Positions 26,544 to 37,254 of a stretch of 64,000 nucleotides of DNA are shown here, in pieces; the first letter of the stretch is position 1, and each line of letters begins with the position of its first letter. Under the pieces are notes generated by a model that was not told the origin of the DNA, made no database searches, and was given only the letters and a program-made list of their open reading frames with translations. This DNA comes from Bradysia coprophila. Lineage: Eukaryota; Arthropoda; Insecta; Diptera; Sciaridae. The stretch is taken from positions 496,001-560,000 of the forward strand of contig NW_023503464.1 in assembly GCF_014529535.1 (NCBI RefSeq), given 5' to 3'. Both the position numbers and the translations under genes were made by a program.

Positions 26544-27198
26544 ATGGCTAATCCAAAGCCGAATATCGCCGTTCAAAAGCAACTTGTCCGCGGAACGCAA
26601 AAAACCAATCGACTGGCCACTGTCAAAACCCATACGTCACCGTCATTATATCAGCAAAACAATCCAATACGAACGGTAACCGCTGCTGCATCGACGAAAG
26701 ACAAATACCGAAAACCTCAGTTGCAAGCTACGATGGGATTAGCCCAACAAATCGATCAGTGGAAAGCGAAGACCGGACCAAAATACAATGACGTTTGTGA
26801 CTTAACACCCAGATCTAGGGCTGTTGTGACCGAGCGGGTAAAAAATCAGAATCCTGTGGTTCTCTGTGTTGAGATGTAAACGAACCCAAAAAATTTAATT
26901 TCCTTCGCAGATCACGCATCAGCTGAATTTCCCGACAGAGGCAACCGTTTTCAAGAAGTTGATTCCGGTGAACGTAAACGATTCCGTGCTGGAAGAGATT
27001 TGTCCAAAGGTGAAGAAGCGTCGACCATTCACACGCCATAAAGACCCGGAACCCGTGCTGGGAGATTATTTGACGCCAGTCGTTCCGTTGGAATTGAAAA
27101 TTGAACAATCTGACAGTACGATTGAGCTGAAACAACCGGACAGTTTTGACTACAGTCGCATGTACAGTTTGTTCAAAGTGTTGAACGCCGGGTTATGA
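26544..27198 (+). CDS. Unknown basic protein, two exons
   Basis: Exon 1 is 26544-26837 and exon 2 is 26911-27198. A 73-bp intron (GTAAAA donor, TTCGCAG acceptor) joins them in phase 0 for 193 residues. I do not recognise the family. The first ~60 residues are basic and Gln/Thr/Asn-rich, and probably disordered. Residues 65-98 contain GLAQQIDQWKAK and a DLTPRSRAVV stretch. The second exon carries a PKVKKRRPFTRHKD basic cluster that could act as a nuclear localisation signal, and it ends with FDYSRMYSLFKVLNAGL. There is no signal peptide or membrane segment. The start is the first ATG of the frame that continues cleanly into the splice donor. The reading frame across a canonical intron and the compact size argue for a real gene. 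Confidence 0.65.
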
Positions 27199-28032
27199 TA
27201 CTGAGCCTCATCGAATTGTTTGTTTAGATTTTATACTTCATGACTTGACTTAATGTACCTCGTCCTAGTGATAGCAAATTTTGTTCTTTGTGATAATATG
27301 ACATTGAAGAGCGTGTACGCTTCGGGCATCGAATTCAGAATTTTATTTACTAAGAGATCTGAAAAGGTCACAGCACCGGATTCAGTATCGGACTTTCGAT
27401 GGGTAAGAGATGAACAGTAATTTGTTTACCGCGGGGAGAGGACAGGAAATTCCAACAAGACCGTATTTTCGCTCGACTTTTTTCTTCCAGAGGTGAACGC
27501 AACGTTTCCTGGCTTTCTTTTGATGATAATTAGCAAGTGTGTTTACGGTTTCGTTTCACTTGAACAAATCGTTCAGAGCAATGAAAAATCTCAGGTGGTA
27601 GGTGCTTCTGTCCACTGCTGACAGTCGGTCCGTATACCAACTGTCTTTCGGGTCTACGTCGGTATCGCTCGCGTAGACCCGTTTCTGGCCAAATCTCAAA
27701 TCTGCGGACAAGCATGATAGAAGAGTGGCATCTCTGAATCCACACAACAATTCAATCCATCCACCTTGTGCTAAACTGAAAGAACGTGACCTTCTACATG
27801 TCAATTATCTCTTCTCCAAACCCAATACATGTATTTCCCTGGAGTCAACGACTGGATGGTAGGATCTAGAGTGTTAGGTTATTTCACTGTATACAGTGCC
27901 ACGGAAGGAACTTGTGGGTTCCCTGGTTCAGGTAATTTAACTATATTGTTTGACAAATTGACTTGAAACTACATAACGTAGGTAGTCCAATCACATGATC
28001 CAATGACGGTGATTGATGTTAGTTATAAATTT

Positions 28033-28177
28033 GGGGTCATCCATAAAGTACGTACTCACTAAGTGGGGAGGGGGGGGTCTAAAATTGGACCTTTTTGTAT
28101 GGAAAAACGCGTACGAAACGGGGGGGAGGGGGTCAAAAATTTGCCGTACACCGCGTACGTACTTTATGCATGGCCCC
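28033..28177. mobile_element. MITE with G-runs and CATAAAGTACGTA termini
   Basis: The left end GGGGTCATCCATAAAGTACG is matched by CGTACTTTATGCATGGCCCC on the right. The inside has G-runs (GGGGAGGGGGGGG; GGGGGGGAGGGGG). The layout parallels the element at 49845-50011. Confidence 0.7.
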
Positions 28178-29649
28178 TTTCACGCACCTCGAGTGGCGGC
28201 CCGGCTCTGTTCAACACAATCATACAATGTGTATGCAAAGTATCAACGTAATGAACGAGGGCGGGCAAAAAGTAGGGTCACCACAGGGTTCTACTCGATT
28301 GTTTAAGGTCAAGAGGCGAACACAACGTTTTTCATGTGTGCATGTTGTGTTTTGCCATTTTTCGAAAACATCGATTCGCCATACCATTTTTCAAAACATA
28401 TTTGAGAGAATAGATTAAGATTGGCTTGGTCGGTATGTGTTTTTAATGTAGATGGATTCGGTGGGGTTTGATATATATATAATTTCGCTTATTGAAGACT
28501 TGTTTTTACAATGTTATACAAAGTTGGATTATGTAACAATCTAGTGGTCAGCAAAATTATGTTGCTTTTCAAACTATGAAAAAAAGGATGTCGTCGAGTA
28601 GTACAAAGGTTTTATAATGATAGGTTGGACATTTTTTTTGTGTTTTTTTTTTGGTGGGGTTTGAAATTAAGATTCTCTTAGTTGCCCACATTGCAATGTC
28701 AAACGTATGTCCAAGGTCTTTAAGTTGTGCTACGTAAAGTCCTTTTTCATCCAGCGATCAGCATAGCCTCCCAATTGAAATATCTTGAAATTGTCAATAA
28801 TGTGTGGCAACCGTGGCAACATGTACAAAACTAAAACCAAAACCAACCAGAAATCGGTGGCGATCCACTTGTTACAATACATCAACAAATATTTGCTCTA
28901 GTTTTCTCACTAGAAGAGTCATTCAACCAGTGGTCAAGAAAATGCAATTTTATCATGGCCTATTGAGGGGAGAAAATAAGGCAAGACAATAAACACAACT
29001 CGTCAGAGAAACGGGTCTTCAAAAAAAAATATTGAGTTTGTTTGTCCGAACACCTCGCTAATACTGCAATATACAGTATTTACAGTATATATCTGTAATT
29101 ACTTGCCGAGATCTAGTTTCTGCTGCAATTAATTTCAAGTTATACCGGAGCCCGACCCAACAAATTTTTTTGAGTTTGTTTGCCCGCAGCTCTTATACAC
29201 ACTGCTATTTACTCTATTTACTGTACCAACGCACTGTCCAGTGGAGTGGAAACAACTGATGATGACTAGATCACGCTAGTCGCTGACCGCCACTGAATCC
29301 CGAGGTCGAAACAGCGTCTTTGCTTCACTATTTTTCATTTCACGTGATCAAGTTGGGTGAGGGAAGAGCTGTTTGCTCTGTTTGTTTGTTTTTTGACTCG
29401 GTTTAGTATTAATAGCCTTGCGCTGTGGATGAGTTACAGTGTTGCATTCGATCCGTTGCCAAATCGCAACGTAAAAACATAGCTAACGCCGACCCGTACG
29501 AAACACCTATTCGTATCAAAAGCCTTTACTGTGAAACTCTTCATTTCTTTTACTTCATTCTCTACTGAAAAGCTATTCGCCCTTTAAAATCACTTACATT
29601 ATCTTTCTTTGCCTTGTTAGCATATACAAATAAATTGCCGGAGGCAATA

Positions 29650-30710
29650 TAGACAGCCCCGTACGAAGTCAATTTTCATAAATTCCTATTTAAACAGCTA
29701 TATACCGCTATATTTACCTATATTTTCCTATAAATAAACATTTCACAGATGAATATGCTATTATATAGCTCTATATGCCTGTATATAGCTCAATATAGGT
29801 GAATATAGATATATATAGATGTCCATATATGTAATGCCTGAAACACCCCACACAAAAAACAAATTATTTCCATGTTAACAGAAACTCTCTAAGTATCATT
29901 TTTCCCAAGATATTTCTATTTTACTAAAATCCAATATGGCCGCCGACAGCCATTTTGTTAGGAGACCGGAAATAGTACCGACGCTTTACATTCGTTAATA
30001 CCTTTCAAACAAAAAAAATTCATGAAATTCGGTCAAAATTTACTCGAGATATTGTCAAAATACACCACGTTCACTGTACGGCCGAGTAGCCAGATAAGAG
30101 CTCACTCCAAGAGACCTAGCTCACGCTCCGAAGAACATAATTTCAAAAACTATTAATTAATTATTTTTTCCTGATTGGTACGTTCAATACCTATCTAATA
30201 AAGCTAAAACAGACGAAATATGTTGAAATGTGGCCGACCTACAAGCAAAAACTGCTTGCCGCCCTGTGCCTGTTTCACACTAAGGGGTCTAACTCACGAG
30301 TCGGTCATCCGATTTCCATAAACTTTTTTTTTTTGTCGATCGGTATTGTAAATACCTTTTATTTGACGTATCAGTTACAAGTGTAACGTTTGAATGTCCG
30401 GAGATATCTTCGAAAAACCGTAAAGCACTTATTGGGCCACAGCTCGGGAGGGGTCCATCCAAAATCACTCATCTTCGAACTTAGCCTGTCTTTTGACATT
30501 ACCAAACGGGAAAAAAAAGAATTTTCAAAATCGGATGCGTTTTACTCAAGTTATCGTGCAGACGGACAGACGGACAGAAGGACATTTTTTTCACTGATTT
30601 GGCATCTCTAGACAACCACAATAGGTTTCCCCTTACTCAGGGAGTCCAATTCGACGTGTTACGGACGTATGCGTAAACGCATAAAACCCCAGTACTTCGT
30701 ACGGGTCTGA
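29650..30710. mobile_element. ~1.06-kb element with CCCGTACGAAGT inverted ends
   Basis: CCCGTACGAAGT at 29658 is mirrored by ACTTCGTACGGG at 30694-30705. The interior is non-coding and carries the GACGGACAGACGGACAG word often met in insect dispersed elements. The same terminal word bounds the element at 33541-34628. Confidence 0.55.
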
Positions 30711-31856
30711 AAAACCAGGCACGGCCCCTTCTAATGTTTATCACAACGCTACTGACTGTTTCCTAAACACTGGACGCCCATGTAGTTTTCTGATTACAGC
30801 GGCGGGACTTTAGTGATTTCAAACGTCCTGTATAAGGGCGCACCGATTTGAACTACACTGGATCGTCAATCAACAATAGCGCCGCGATGATTCTCGTTTC
30901 AGCTTCTTTCTCTTTCTAAAGTATTCTTGTTGTCCATGGGTTGATAACAATAATTTGTGATAGACACAAATTTTGTATATCTCTCGGACTGGCAAGTAAA
31001 AGACTCAATTATCAATGACAGTGCGTTGACTGTACTATCAACAGCAATTAACTGCTAATTATGTCGGGGGATACCCCACAAAAAAAAATGTTTATTTGTC
31101 AGCAGCTCTCATACACGCTATTTACTGTACTATCTGCTGCATTTAATTGTGAGTGTTGTAAATACAACAATGTGAGTGTGGAGCCGGATTTTCTTCAATT
31201 TTGCTGTATAATTAAGCTCTAATTAAGCAAGAAACTAACACTAACACGTCTACACCAAACCCTTTTAAGTCAATTAATTATACGAGCCACCCACCCGGAA
31301 TAGTTTGTTTTAATCTATATATAAAGCGTTTTGAAATTATTGAGTTGAACTGTGTGATCATTGAAACTAGCCGGTTGAAACGGTCGTCTTAAGGAAAGTT
31401 TTCGATTAGCGATAGGTGGTTGGGAACGATGTTAAGGTGTAACACTCACACATATGATCGAACAAATCGAACAAGACACGACCAATAGCTCTAGGTCAAT
31501 CGGTCCTTTTGGTGAGTTTCGTTGAATCCATTTTTGGTTTGCAACTACAAAAGAAATTGTCAAACTGGTGATTGGTGGTGATTGCAAGCTGAGATGATTA
31601 TATTACTTGAAGTAGTTACGAGCGGGCTTTCTTTTTCGCAAACCCAACCTATTCCTCCAATGGCTGTCACGGTCACACTAGTATCGGACATAAGAAACAA
31701 CTTTTTCTACTTTGAGATGTCGTGTAGCTCGGCCGTTGCTTCTGGTCCTTATAGATCGAAGAAATATTTACGATTTTTTTGTCGGAAACGATTGGTAAAA
31801 CATTTCACAAATTGACTCATAAAAATGTTTATGAGCTCGTCTATGAAGTATAGACA

Positions 31857-31862
31857 TTTATT
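31857..31862 (-). terminator. Polyadenylation signal of the first vitellogenin-domain gene
   Basis: AATAAA on the minus strand about 50 nt after the stop codon. The paralogue has the same signal in the same position (37198-37203). Confidence 0.7.
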
Positions 31863-31913
31863 GACATTCAAATCGGGTATCTTTTACAGTTTACAAAAAA
31901 GAAATGCTTTTAA

Positions 31914-33335
31914 TCAAGCGTATTGTTTTGGGCAACATCTGACACGTCTCCAACCGGGTGCGCAGTTGGTGGAACCACCGCAGGGAATTGGATAATCGCC
32001 TCCTTTATATTGATCATTGCACGCTGAAGCGGCAGGTTGAGCTGCCGCATAGCAAACAGTTTCGACACATCCTGGAACTTTTATTTTTGCATTTTGAAAG
32101 GGTTAGTGCCGGGCGAAATGAAGGAATTCTACTTTTAACTTACAGCTTTTTCTGCAACGTTGTCGTTGACCTAGACATAAAAATCCACAACAACCAGCGC
32201 CACCAACAGTTGTCCACTGTGCATCGAAATCGTTTTTGCATTGCGCATCCACATCAACGAAACCTGTCCAACACGTAGGAGTGATTTGTTCTTCAGCATC
32301 TGAAATGGTAACATAATCCCTTCTGTCACACGGATTACCTCTAAAGATCCCTCTGTGACGAAAGCTCCAAAAAAATCGAATTGGAGTGTTCGTTATGCAG
32401 AGTCCTAGCTGTAAATATACTAACTTGGTGCTGGTTCACAACTTCCAACATTTTCCGGACCAGGCGTTACCACAGGACTCGTGGTTAATTGTATTCCCTG
32501 TGGAATCAAGTTTGAATCTTCCAACAACATTTCTCCAAAGTTTTCGGACTCCCTGACAGACTCTAATGTGATGCCCATGTGTTCAAAGAAACCCATTGCA
32601 GGGCTTGTTGAATAGACTGATTGAATGGTGTACTCGTTCAGATTGCCCGAAATAACAATACGAGTACGGGCAGCCGGATTTCTTGAAGCTTTCATCTCAT
32701 CCACACAATTTCTTGTCTTTTCGATCTGGATCAAGTCTTCTTCTTCTCTTGCCAATGCGGGATGTTCGTAGTTCGGCAACGGAGAAATTTCGTATGAAGT
32801 TTCGCAGTTTCCGAATACGGATGGTTCCATTACCTTGTAAGAAACGTTGTTCTCTGGCTTCTTAGTGTTGATTTGAAGTTGGCTAACAATGGCCTTCAAC
32901 TGATTCATTTCGTTGGAGGTCAACGATGAATCGACAGATATCGAACGAATCATGCCATTGTCGAAATGGATTTTAAATCGTTGTCCATTCAGCTTCCATT
33001 CGTCATACTTCGGCATTATTCCGCTCAAGTCTGCACCGTCTCCCGGAAATGGTTCGTTCGTTTTTCCATAAACGGCTTTGCTGATTTTTCCAATCAAAAA
33101 ACTGTCAGACTGTGGCTCAATAGTTAAGCGTGCCTGAGCAGCTGTACCTGCCTCCTTGTTGTTTTTCGTATAAATTCGCAACTTATACTGGTACTCTTTG
33201 CCTTCTTTCCAAGCACTATTGCCGGCGGCAACTAGTCCAACTTGAAAGTCAAAATGAAAAATTAAAAATCCGAGAACTGATAAATTCGTATTTTCACTCA
33301 CTAGAGACTAAGATCAACGATAGAGTCAATTGCAT
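31914..33335 (-). CDS. Short secreted vitellogenin-N-domain protein with Cys-rich tail (copy 1)
   Basis: Minus-strand exons: 33302-33335, 32425-33240, 32144-32299, 31914-32077. The introns are GT-AG and the frames close on 389 residues. Residues 1-~18 are a signal peptide (MQLTLSLILVSIGLVAAG). Residues ~20-290 match the N-terminal lipid-transport (vitellogenin N) region: WKEGKEYQYKLRIYTK, then EMNQLKAIVSQLQ, FGNCETSYEISPLPNY and IQIEKTRNC. In true vitellogenins (~1,500-2,000 residues) this region forms the N-sheet and is followed by the helical and lipid-cavity domains. Those are absent, and the last ~100 residues are instead a compact cysteine-rich module (TPTCWTGF...GCCGFLC...CVETVCY...RCCPKQYA). 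A yolk, haemolymph or accessory secretory role is inferred; the function is not known. It is a tandem paralogue of the gene at 37255-38756, and lacks about 32 residues in Ser/Asp/Asn linkers compared with it. Confidence 0.85.
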
Positions 33336-33384
33336 GATTACCAACACTTTTATAATGTCTTAACACCTTACACAGACGAAGGGA

Positions 33385-33421
33385 AACTGATGAATTGTTT
33401 AGGACTACTCGGATTTTTATA
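33385..33421 (-). promoter_or_regulatory. TATA box and initiator of copy 1
   Basis: On the minus strand TATAAAAA begins at 33421 and an arthropod initiator ATCAGTT lies at 33391-33385, 33 nt downstream. This predicts a start near 33388 and a 53-nt leader. The same spacing is seen in the paralogue. Confidence 0.8.
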
Positions 33422-33540
33422 GAGAAATTTTGGTAAGTTGTTCGTCGATAAAGATTTGAAACATAGAGGGGATTTGTACGGGTGCAATAACATTTTCATC
33501 AAATAATTGTGATCAACATTCACAAATAAATACCGTGATT

Positions 33541-34628
33541 AGACCCGTACGAAGTACGAGGGACTGATGCGTTCACTATAGCGTTTGCCTCTGATTGGAG
33601 TCAATGGGTAAGGTTTGTGGTTGCATAGTGATGACATAGCAGCGAGAAAAAAAACTACATCAGTCTGTCTGTCATCACGATAACGCGAGTAAAACCACAC
33701 CCTAGACAGTTGTATAAATTAGTAGATTATTGAACCAGGGAGAAAATTTGATTTCTCGTATCCAGATGAATAAAACTATCCGACGGCTTCTGCCCGAGGT
33801 ACTTTTACTCATCGTGATACAAGATATCAAATTACTTCCCGTGTACAGTATGCTATTTTACTTTACGAGAGAGCTAAAGGGTTTTCATTAGGGATGGAAT
33901 CGTCCCTAGTAAAGTAAAAGGCAATTAAAGAATATGAGTAAAGTGGGCAAAGCCGATCTCGATTTAGGACCGAAGCGTCCAGCGTTCTCACAATGAAAGA
34001 CCATGTGAGCAAATCGATCATTGCACCGCAATTCGACTACTGTTCAGCGATACTAATCCTGGGTGATCAATCAACGTTCGATAGCATGCAACTGATTTAA
34101 AATCGTGCGATGAGGTCAATCCTTAGGTGTGGGACATTGACTTCAATTTTTGTCATGCTAGAAGCATTGGCCTGGATGAACGTGAAACAGAGAGTCTACG
34201 AAACAATGTTGTGATTCGAACTGAGAGATGGGTTACTACCGAATTACCTCACGGAAATGGTGACGTTTAATTGAGACGTACATCATTACATTACCAGACA
34301 AGATGGAGGAATGATTTATGTGAGTACTAATAGATCTAGCGCGGAGTGTTACTCATTGTTTCATAAGGGTCTCTTCTTGTTTAATCATTCATTGCCGAGT
34401 GACCTGTAGGCGGTGTGGGGTGAATGAGTGCTTAGAAGTAAATTACGAGTAAATTAAAGAAACGAAGTGAATGCAATTCATTAGTTAAACCGTACGTTTT
34501 GCTATATAAGAAAACACGTTACGGAGCATACCGATTATATTCGTCATCGCTGTTGATGACAGATGACATTACGATGTGTTTCTGAAAAATAAAAAAGTTA
34601 TATTGAGTCCCCTAATCGTACGGGTTCT
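33541..34628. mobile_element. ~1.09-kb element inserted upstream of copy 1
   Basis: The left end AGACCCGTACGAAGTACGAG and the right end ...CTAATCGTACGGGTTCT are imperfect inverted repeats. The interior includes a dead reverse-transcriptase fragment (33945-34440). No clear target duplication was found. Confidence 0.55.
33945..34440 (+). pseudogene. Non-LTR retrotransposon reverse-transcriptase remnant
   Basis: Read on the plus strand it gives SIIAPQFDYCSAILIL, NRAMRSILRCG, MLEALAWMNVKQRVYE and LRDGLLPNYLTE. This is the pattern at the C-terminal end of Jockey/CR1-type reverse transcriptases (IIxPHFDYCS... QNRAMR.IL ... LPxYL). Several stop codons break the frame, so it is inactive. The 5' part of pol is absent. 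Confidence 0.7.
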
Positions 34629-34745
34629 CTCTATGTTTTATCAAAGATCCGATGAAGCATATATGAACTGTAAGAAGAATCAAGTCAACGAACCTCGATG
34701 TGATAACAAAATAAATATTCAGTTGTAGTGCATCATGTAATCCTA
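34629..34745 (-). promoter_or_regulatory. Upstream block shared by the vitellogenin-domain genes (copy 1)
   Basis: Contains ACTGTAAGAAGAATC, CAACGAACC and GATGTGATAACAAAATA, which align in order with 38921-39030 and 36110-36235. GATAA sites are present. GATA factors are known activators of dipteran yolk-protein genes, so a fat-body enhancer is a reasonable inference, not shown. The block now lies ~1.3 kb from the start site because of the element at 33541-34628. Confidence 0.4.
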
Positions 34746-34794
34746 ACAAACACCTCTAATTAGAAAAGTGTGGCGCTAGCCTTATGTAACTACG

Positions 34795-35190
34795 AAAATC
34801 GAAAATTTGACAAAATTTTACTAAATTCAAAAATTTGACGAAATTCAAAAATTTGACGAAATTTGAAAATTTGACGAAATTCAAAAATTTGACGAAATTT
34901 GAAAATTTGACGAAATTTGAAAATTTGACGAAATTTGAAAATTTGACAAAATTTAAAAATTTGACGAAATTTGAAAATTTGACGAAATTTGAGAATTTGA
35001 CGAAATTTGAAAATTTGACGAAAATTGAAAATTTGACAAAAATTGAAAATTTGACAAAAATTGAAAATTTGACGAAAATTGAAAATTTGACAAAAATCGA
35101 AAATTTGACAAAAATCGAAAATTTGACGAGAATCAAAAATTAGAAAAAATTTGACGAAAATTGAAAATTTGACGAAAATTGAAAATTTAT
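34795..35190. repeat. Minisatellite, 18-bp unit, about 20 copies
   Basis: Tandem units of the form GACGAAATTTGAAAATTT with A/G variation. It reads openly in forward and reverse frames (KFENLT / FVKFSI patterns), which explains the long low-complexity frames here. Confidence 0.9.
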
Positions 35191-35510
35191 CAAAATTAAA
35201 TTTCAAAAATGTCGGATAAAAACCTCACATGCCATACACGAAAAATTCAATCCTCCGTGCGAGTAATCCGAGTTTCACCCATTCCAAGGTCTTCGAAAAT
35301 TTGAAAAAATTTAAGGAAAATCGAAAATTTGACGAAAATCGAAAATTTGACGAAAATCGAAAATTTGACGAAAATCGAAAATTTGACGAAAATCGAAAAT
35401 TTAACAAAATTAAATTTCAAAAATGTCGGATAAAAACCTCACATACACCAAAAATTCACTCCTCCGTGCGAGGAGTCCGAGTTTCACCCATTCCGAGGTC
35501 CCGACTTGGT
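35187..35510. repeat. Higher-order duplication with a second short minisatellite
   Basis: A ~110-bp segment (TTTCAAAAATGTCGGATAAA ... CCGAGTTTCACCCATTCC) occurs at 35190-35295 and again at 35410-35505. Five more 18-bp units (35310-35405) lie between. It appears that the array and its flank were duplicated together. Confidence 0.75.
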
Positions 35511-36109
35511 CGATTTGTGTAGTTTTTTTTCTCCTTAGACTTTTCTCGAGGACTTTTGTTTAAGCTACAACGTCAGACTATCCATACACGAGAAATATAA
35601 TAGAAAAACCGTTCTTAACCCAACCCTCAAAAAACCATTTAAAATGGCATTTCAAGGCCAAAAACCCAAAATATAGAATTTTCCTGTAGTACTTTATGGC
35701 AAAATTTCATGAAGGTCGGCTGTCCACTTACTGAGATAGCCCATCGATAGATAGACACATAGACACATACATACTCTAGTAAGTTGAAGGATTTTACTTG
35801 TTTGAAGAAAGTTGAAGAATTTGGTGAAATTATTATGAAAAGTGATCACTTTCAAAACGATGTATCTCCGGTAATTTTTAACCTCTACACTATAGTCTAG
35901 TTATAGTTCGTTTTTTTCGTATTTGAAGCGAGAATATGATGGAATAGGCTTTGTGGCGATGTAGATAAGTGTAGAAATAAAAAAGTTCAACTATGTCGGA
36001 CCCAAGAGCATTCTTCGATTGCTTTTTTCTTACAGAAGGGGCTAGCGTCACAGACTCCGCTCCATAGACGGAGCATGATGAACTTTGATTGATCGATAGA
36101 ACTTCACAT

Positions 36110-36265
36110 ATTTTTCAACATAATTTTGTTTCTGATGAAGCTTATTTGAACTGTAAGAAAAAGCATGAATGTGAATGAACCTTGCGATAACAGAATGATT
36201 ATTCAGTTGAAGTCCGTCGTGCAAGGAAATTCGATCGATCGATAAAATTTATCATGTTTTTCACC
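36110..36265. repeat. Orphan third copy of the vitellogenin-gene upstream block
   Basis: GAACTGTAAGAAAAAGC, GAATGAACC, TTGCGATAACAGAATGATTA and a following GATCGATCGATAAAATTT match the upstream block of the paralogue at 38921-39060. No adjoining coding exon was found, so it is either a leftover of a lost gene copy or a duplicated enhancer. Confidence 0.5.
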
Positions 36266-36582
36266 GTAATGTTGGTCAATGTAATGTTTTTAAAACGTCG
36301 TATTAGCTCTTTAAAATTAAAGCTACTGGACTTGCGACCGCAATACTCGTATATCGAATAACATTACGTCGCTATCTAAACAAGCAAAAAACGTTATAAC
36401 TTTATCGTAAAAGTTTCATTTCAACATAATTCTCAAAACACATTATAACCTAGCGATGGGACGTGTGGGGGCGAGCAACCAAACATGTACTTCACTATGA
36501 TGTTGATTATTGTAGCCCTCCTCAATTGGCCATTTCACTCTAAAGAAAATTAAATTCTTTTCTTGTAGGGGTGGATTTTTGA

Positions 36583-36815
36583 TAGAGCTGACAATTTAAA
36601 GAAAATTTGTATGCTCAACATGAATAGAGAACCCGCAAGTCAATTTTCATTTCAATATCATTCGCTAAATGTGCACAGTTGATTGACATATTATCTGTAT
36701 GACATTTTGAAAATCAGCTGTTTGCATTTAGCGAATTATATGAAAATGAAAATTGTTTTGCGGGACCTTTAACCGTGAATATTTTCTTTAAAGTTTCTTT
36801 AAATTGTCGGCTCTA
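36583..36815. repeat. MITE-like inverted repeat, 233 bp
   Basis: TAGAGCTGACAATTTAAAGA at the left is mirrored by TCTTTAAATTGTCGGCTCTA at the right. Inner arms (CATTCGCTAAATG / CATTTAGCGAA) continue the pairing. Confidence 0.7.
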
Positions 36816-37197
36816 CCGAAAAAACTCAACAAAGCCCAACAACAAAAGAATTAAAATTATCGAGTGAAATAAACTACCCCTCAAGGTCTATCATCATTCT
36901 AAAATATTAGTCCGTTCCGTTTCCGTTTGTCGAGTAATAAAAAAGTTTTTTTTTAACTTTGAGTTAATGGAGTGGATTTTTCTAATATCGCGACATGAGT
37001 CTCTTGATCAAGCCTTTAGAGCCGCGATGGGATGAATGGGTTTTAATGAGGAAAATTTCGTTCATTACTTGTCAGATTGTTCGATTGATATGTGATATCA
37101 AACACAAAAGTATCTGAGAAGAATCGATCTATTTCGGTTGGTAAAACATTTCACAAATTGACTCATAAAAATGTTCGTGAGCTACGAAGTAAAGACG

Positions 37198-37203
37198 TTT
37201 ATT
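37198..37203 (-). terminator. Polyadenylation signal of the second vitellogenin-domain gene
   Basis: Minus-strand AATAAA about 50 nt past the stop, at the same position as in copy 1. Confidence 0.7.
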
Positions 37204-37254
37204 GACATTCAAATCGGGTCTCTTTTACATTTTACAAAAAAGAAATGCTTTCAA

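Larger units (their letters stand above)
27199..31856. other. Intergenic DNA with mobile-element debris
   Basis: No gene recognised. It contains a G-rich MITE (28033-28177), a ~1.06-kb element with CCCGTACGAAGT termini (29650-30710), repeated GAGTTTGTTTG(T/C)CC(C/G) modules near 29035, 29170 and 31085, and an A/T-only run of TATA-like words at 29690-29840. Confidence 0.5.

Noticed and set aside
27308-27500. A 35-codon frame starting MTLKSVY and ending at a GTAAGA donor, with a TTCTTCCAG acceptor downstream
   Set aside because: Joining the sites in frame meets a stop at once, and no family resemblance is seen; probably chance.
34756-35206. Long open frames on both strands over the 18-bp array
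   Set aside because: They are translations of a tandem repeat with no stop in the unit; there is no start context, splice structure or family match.
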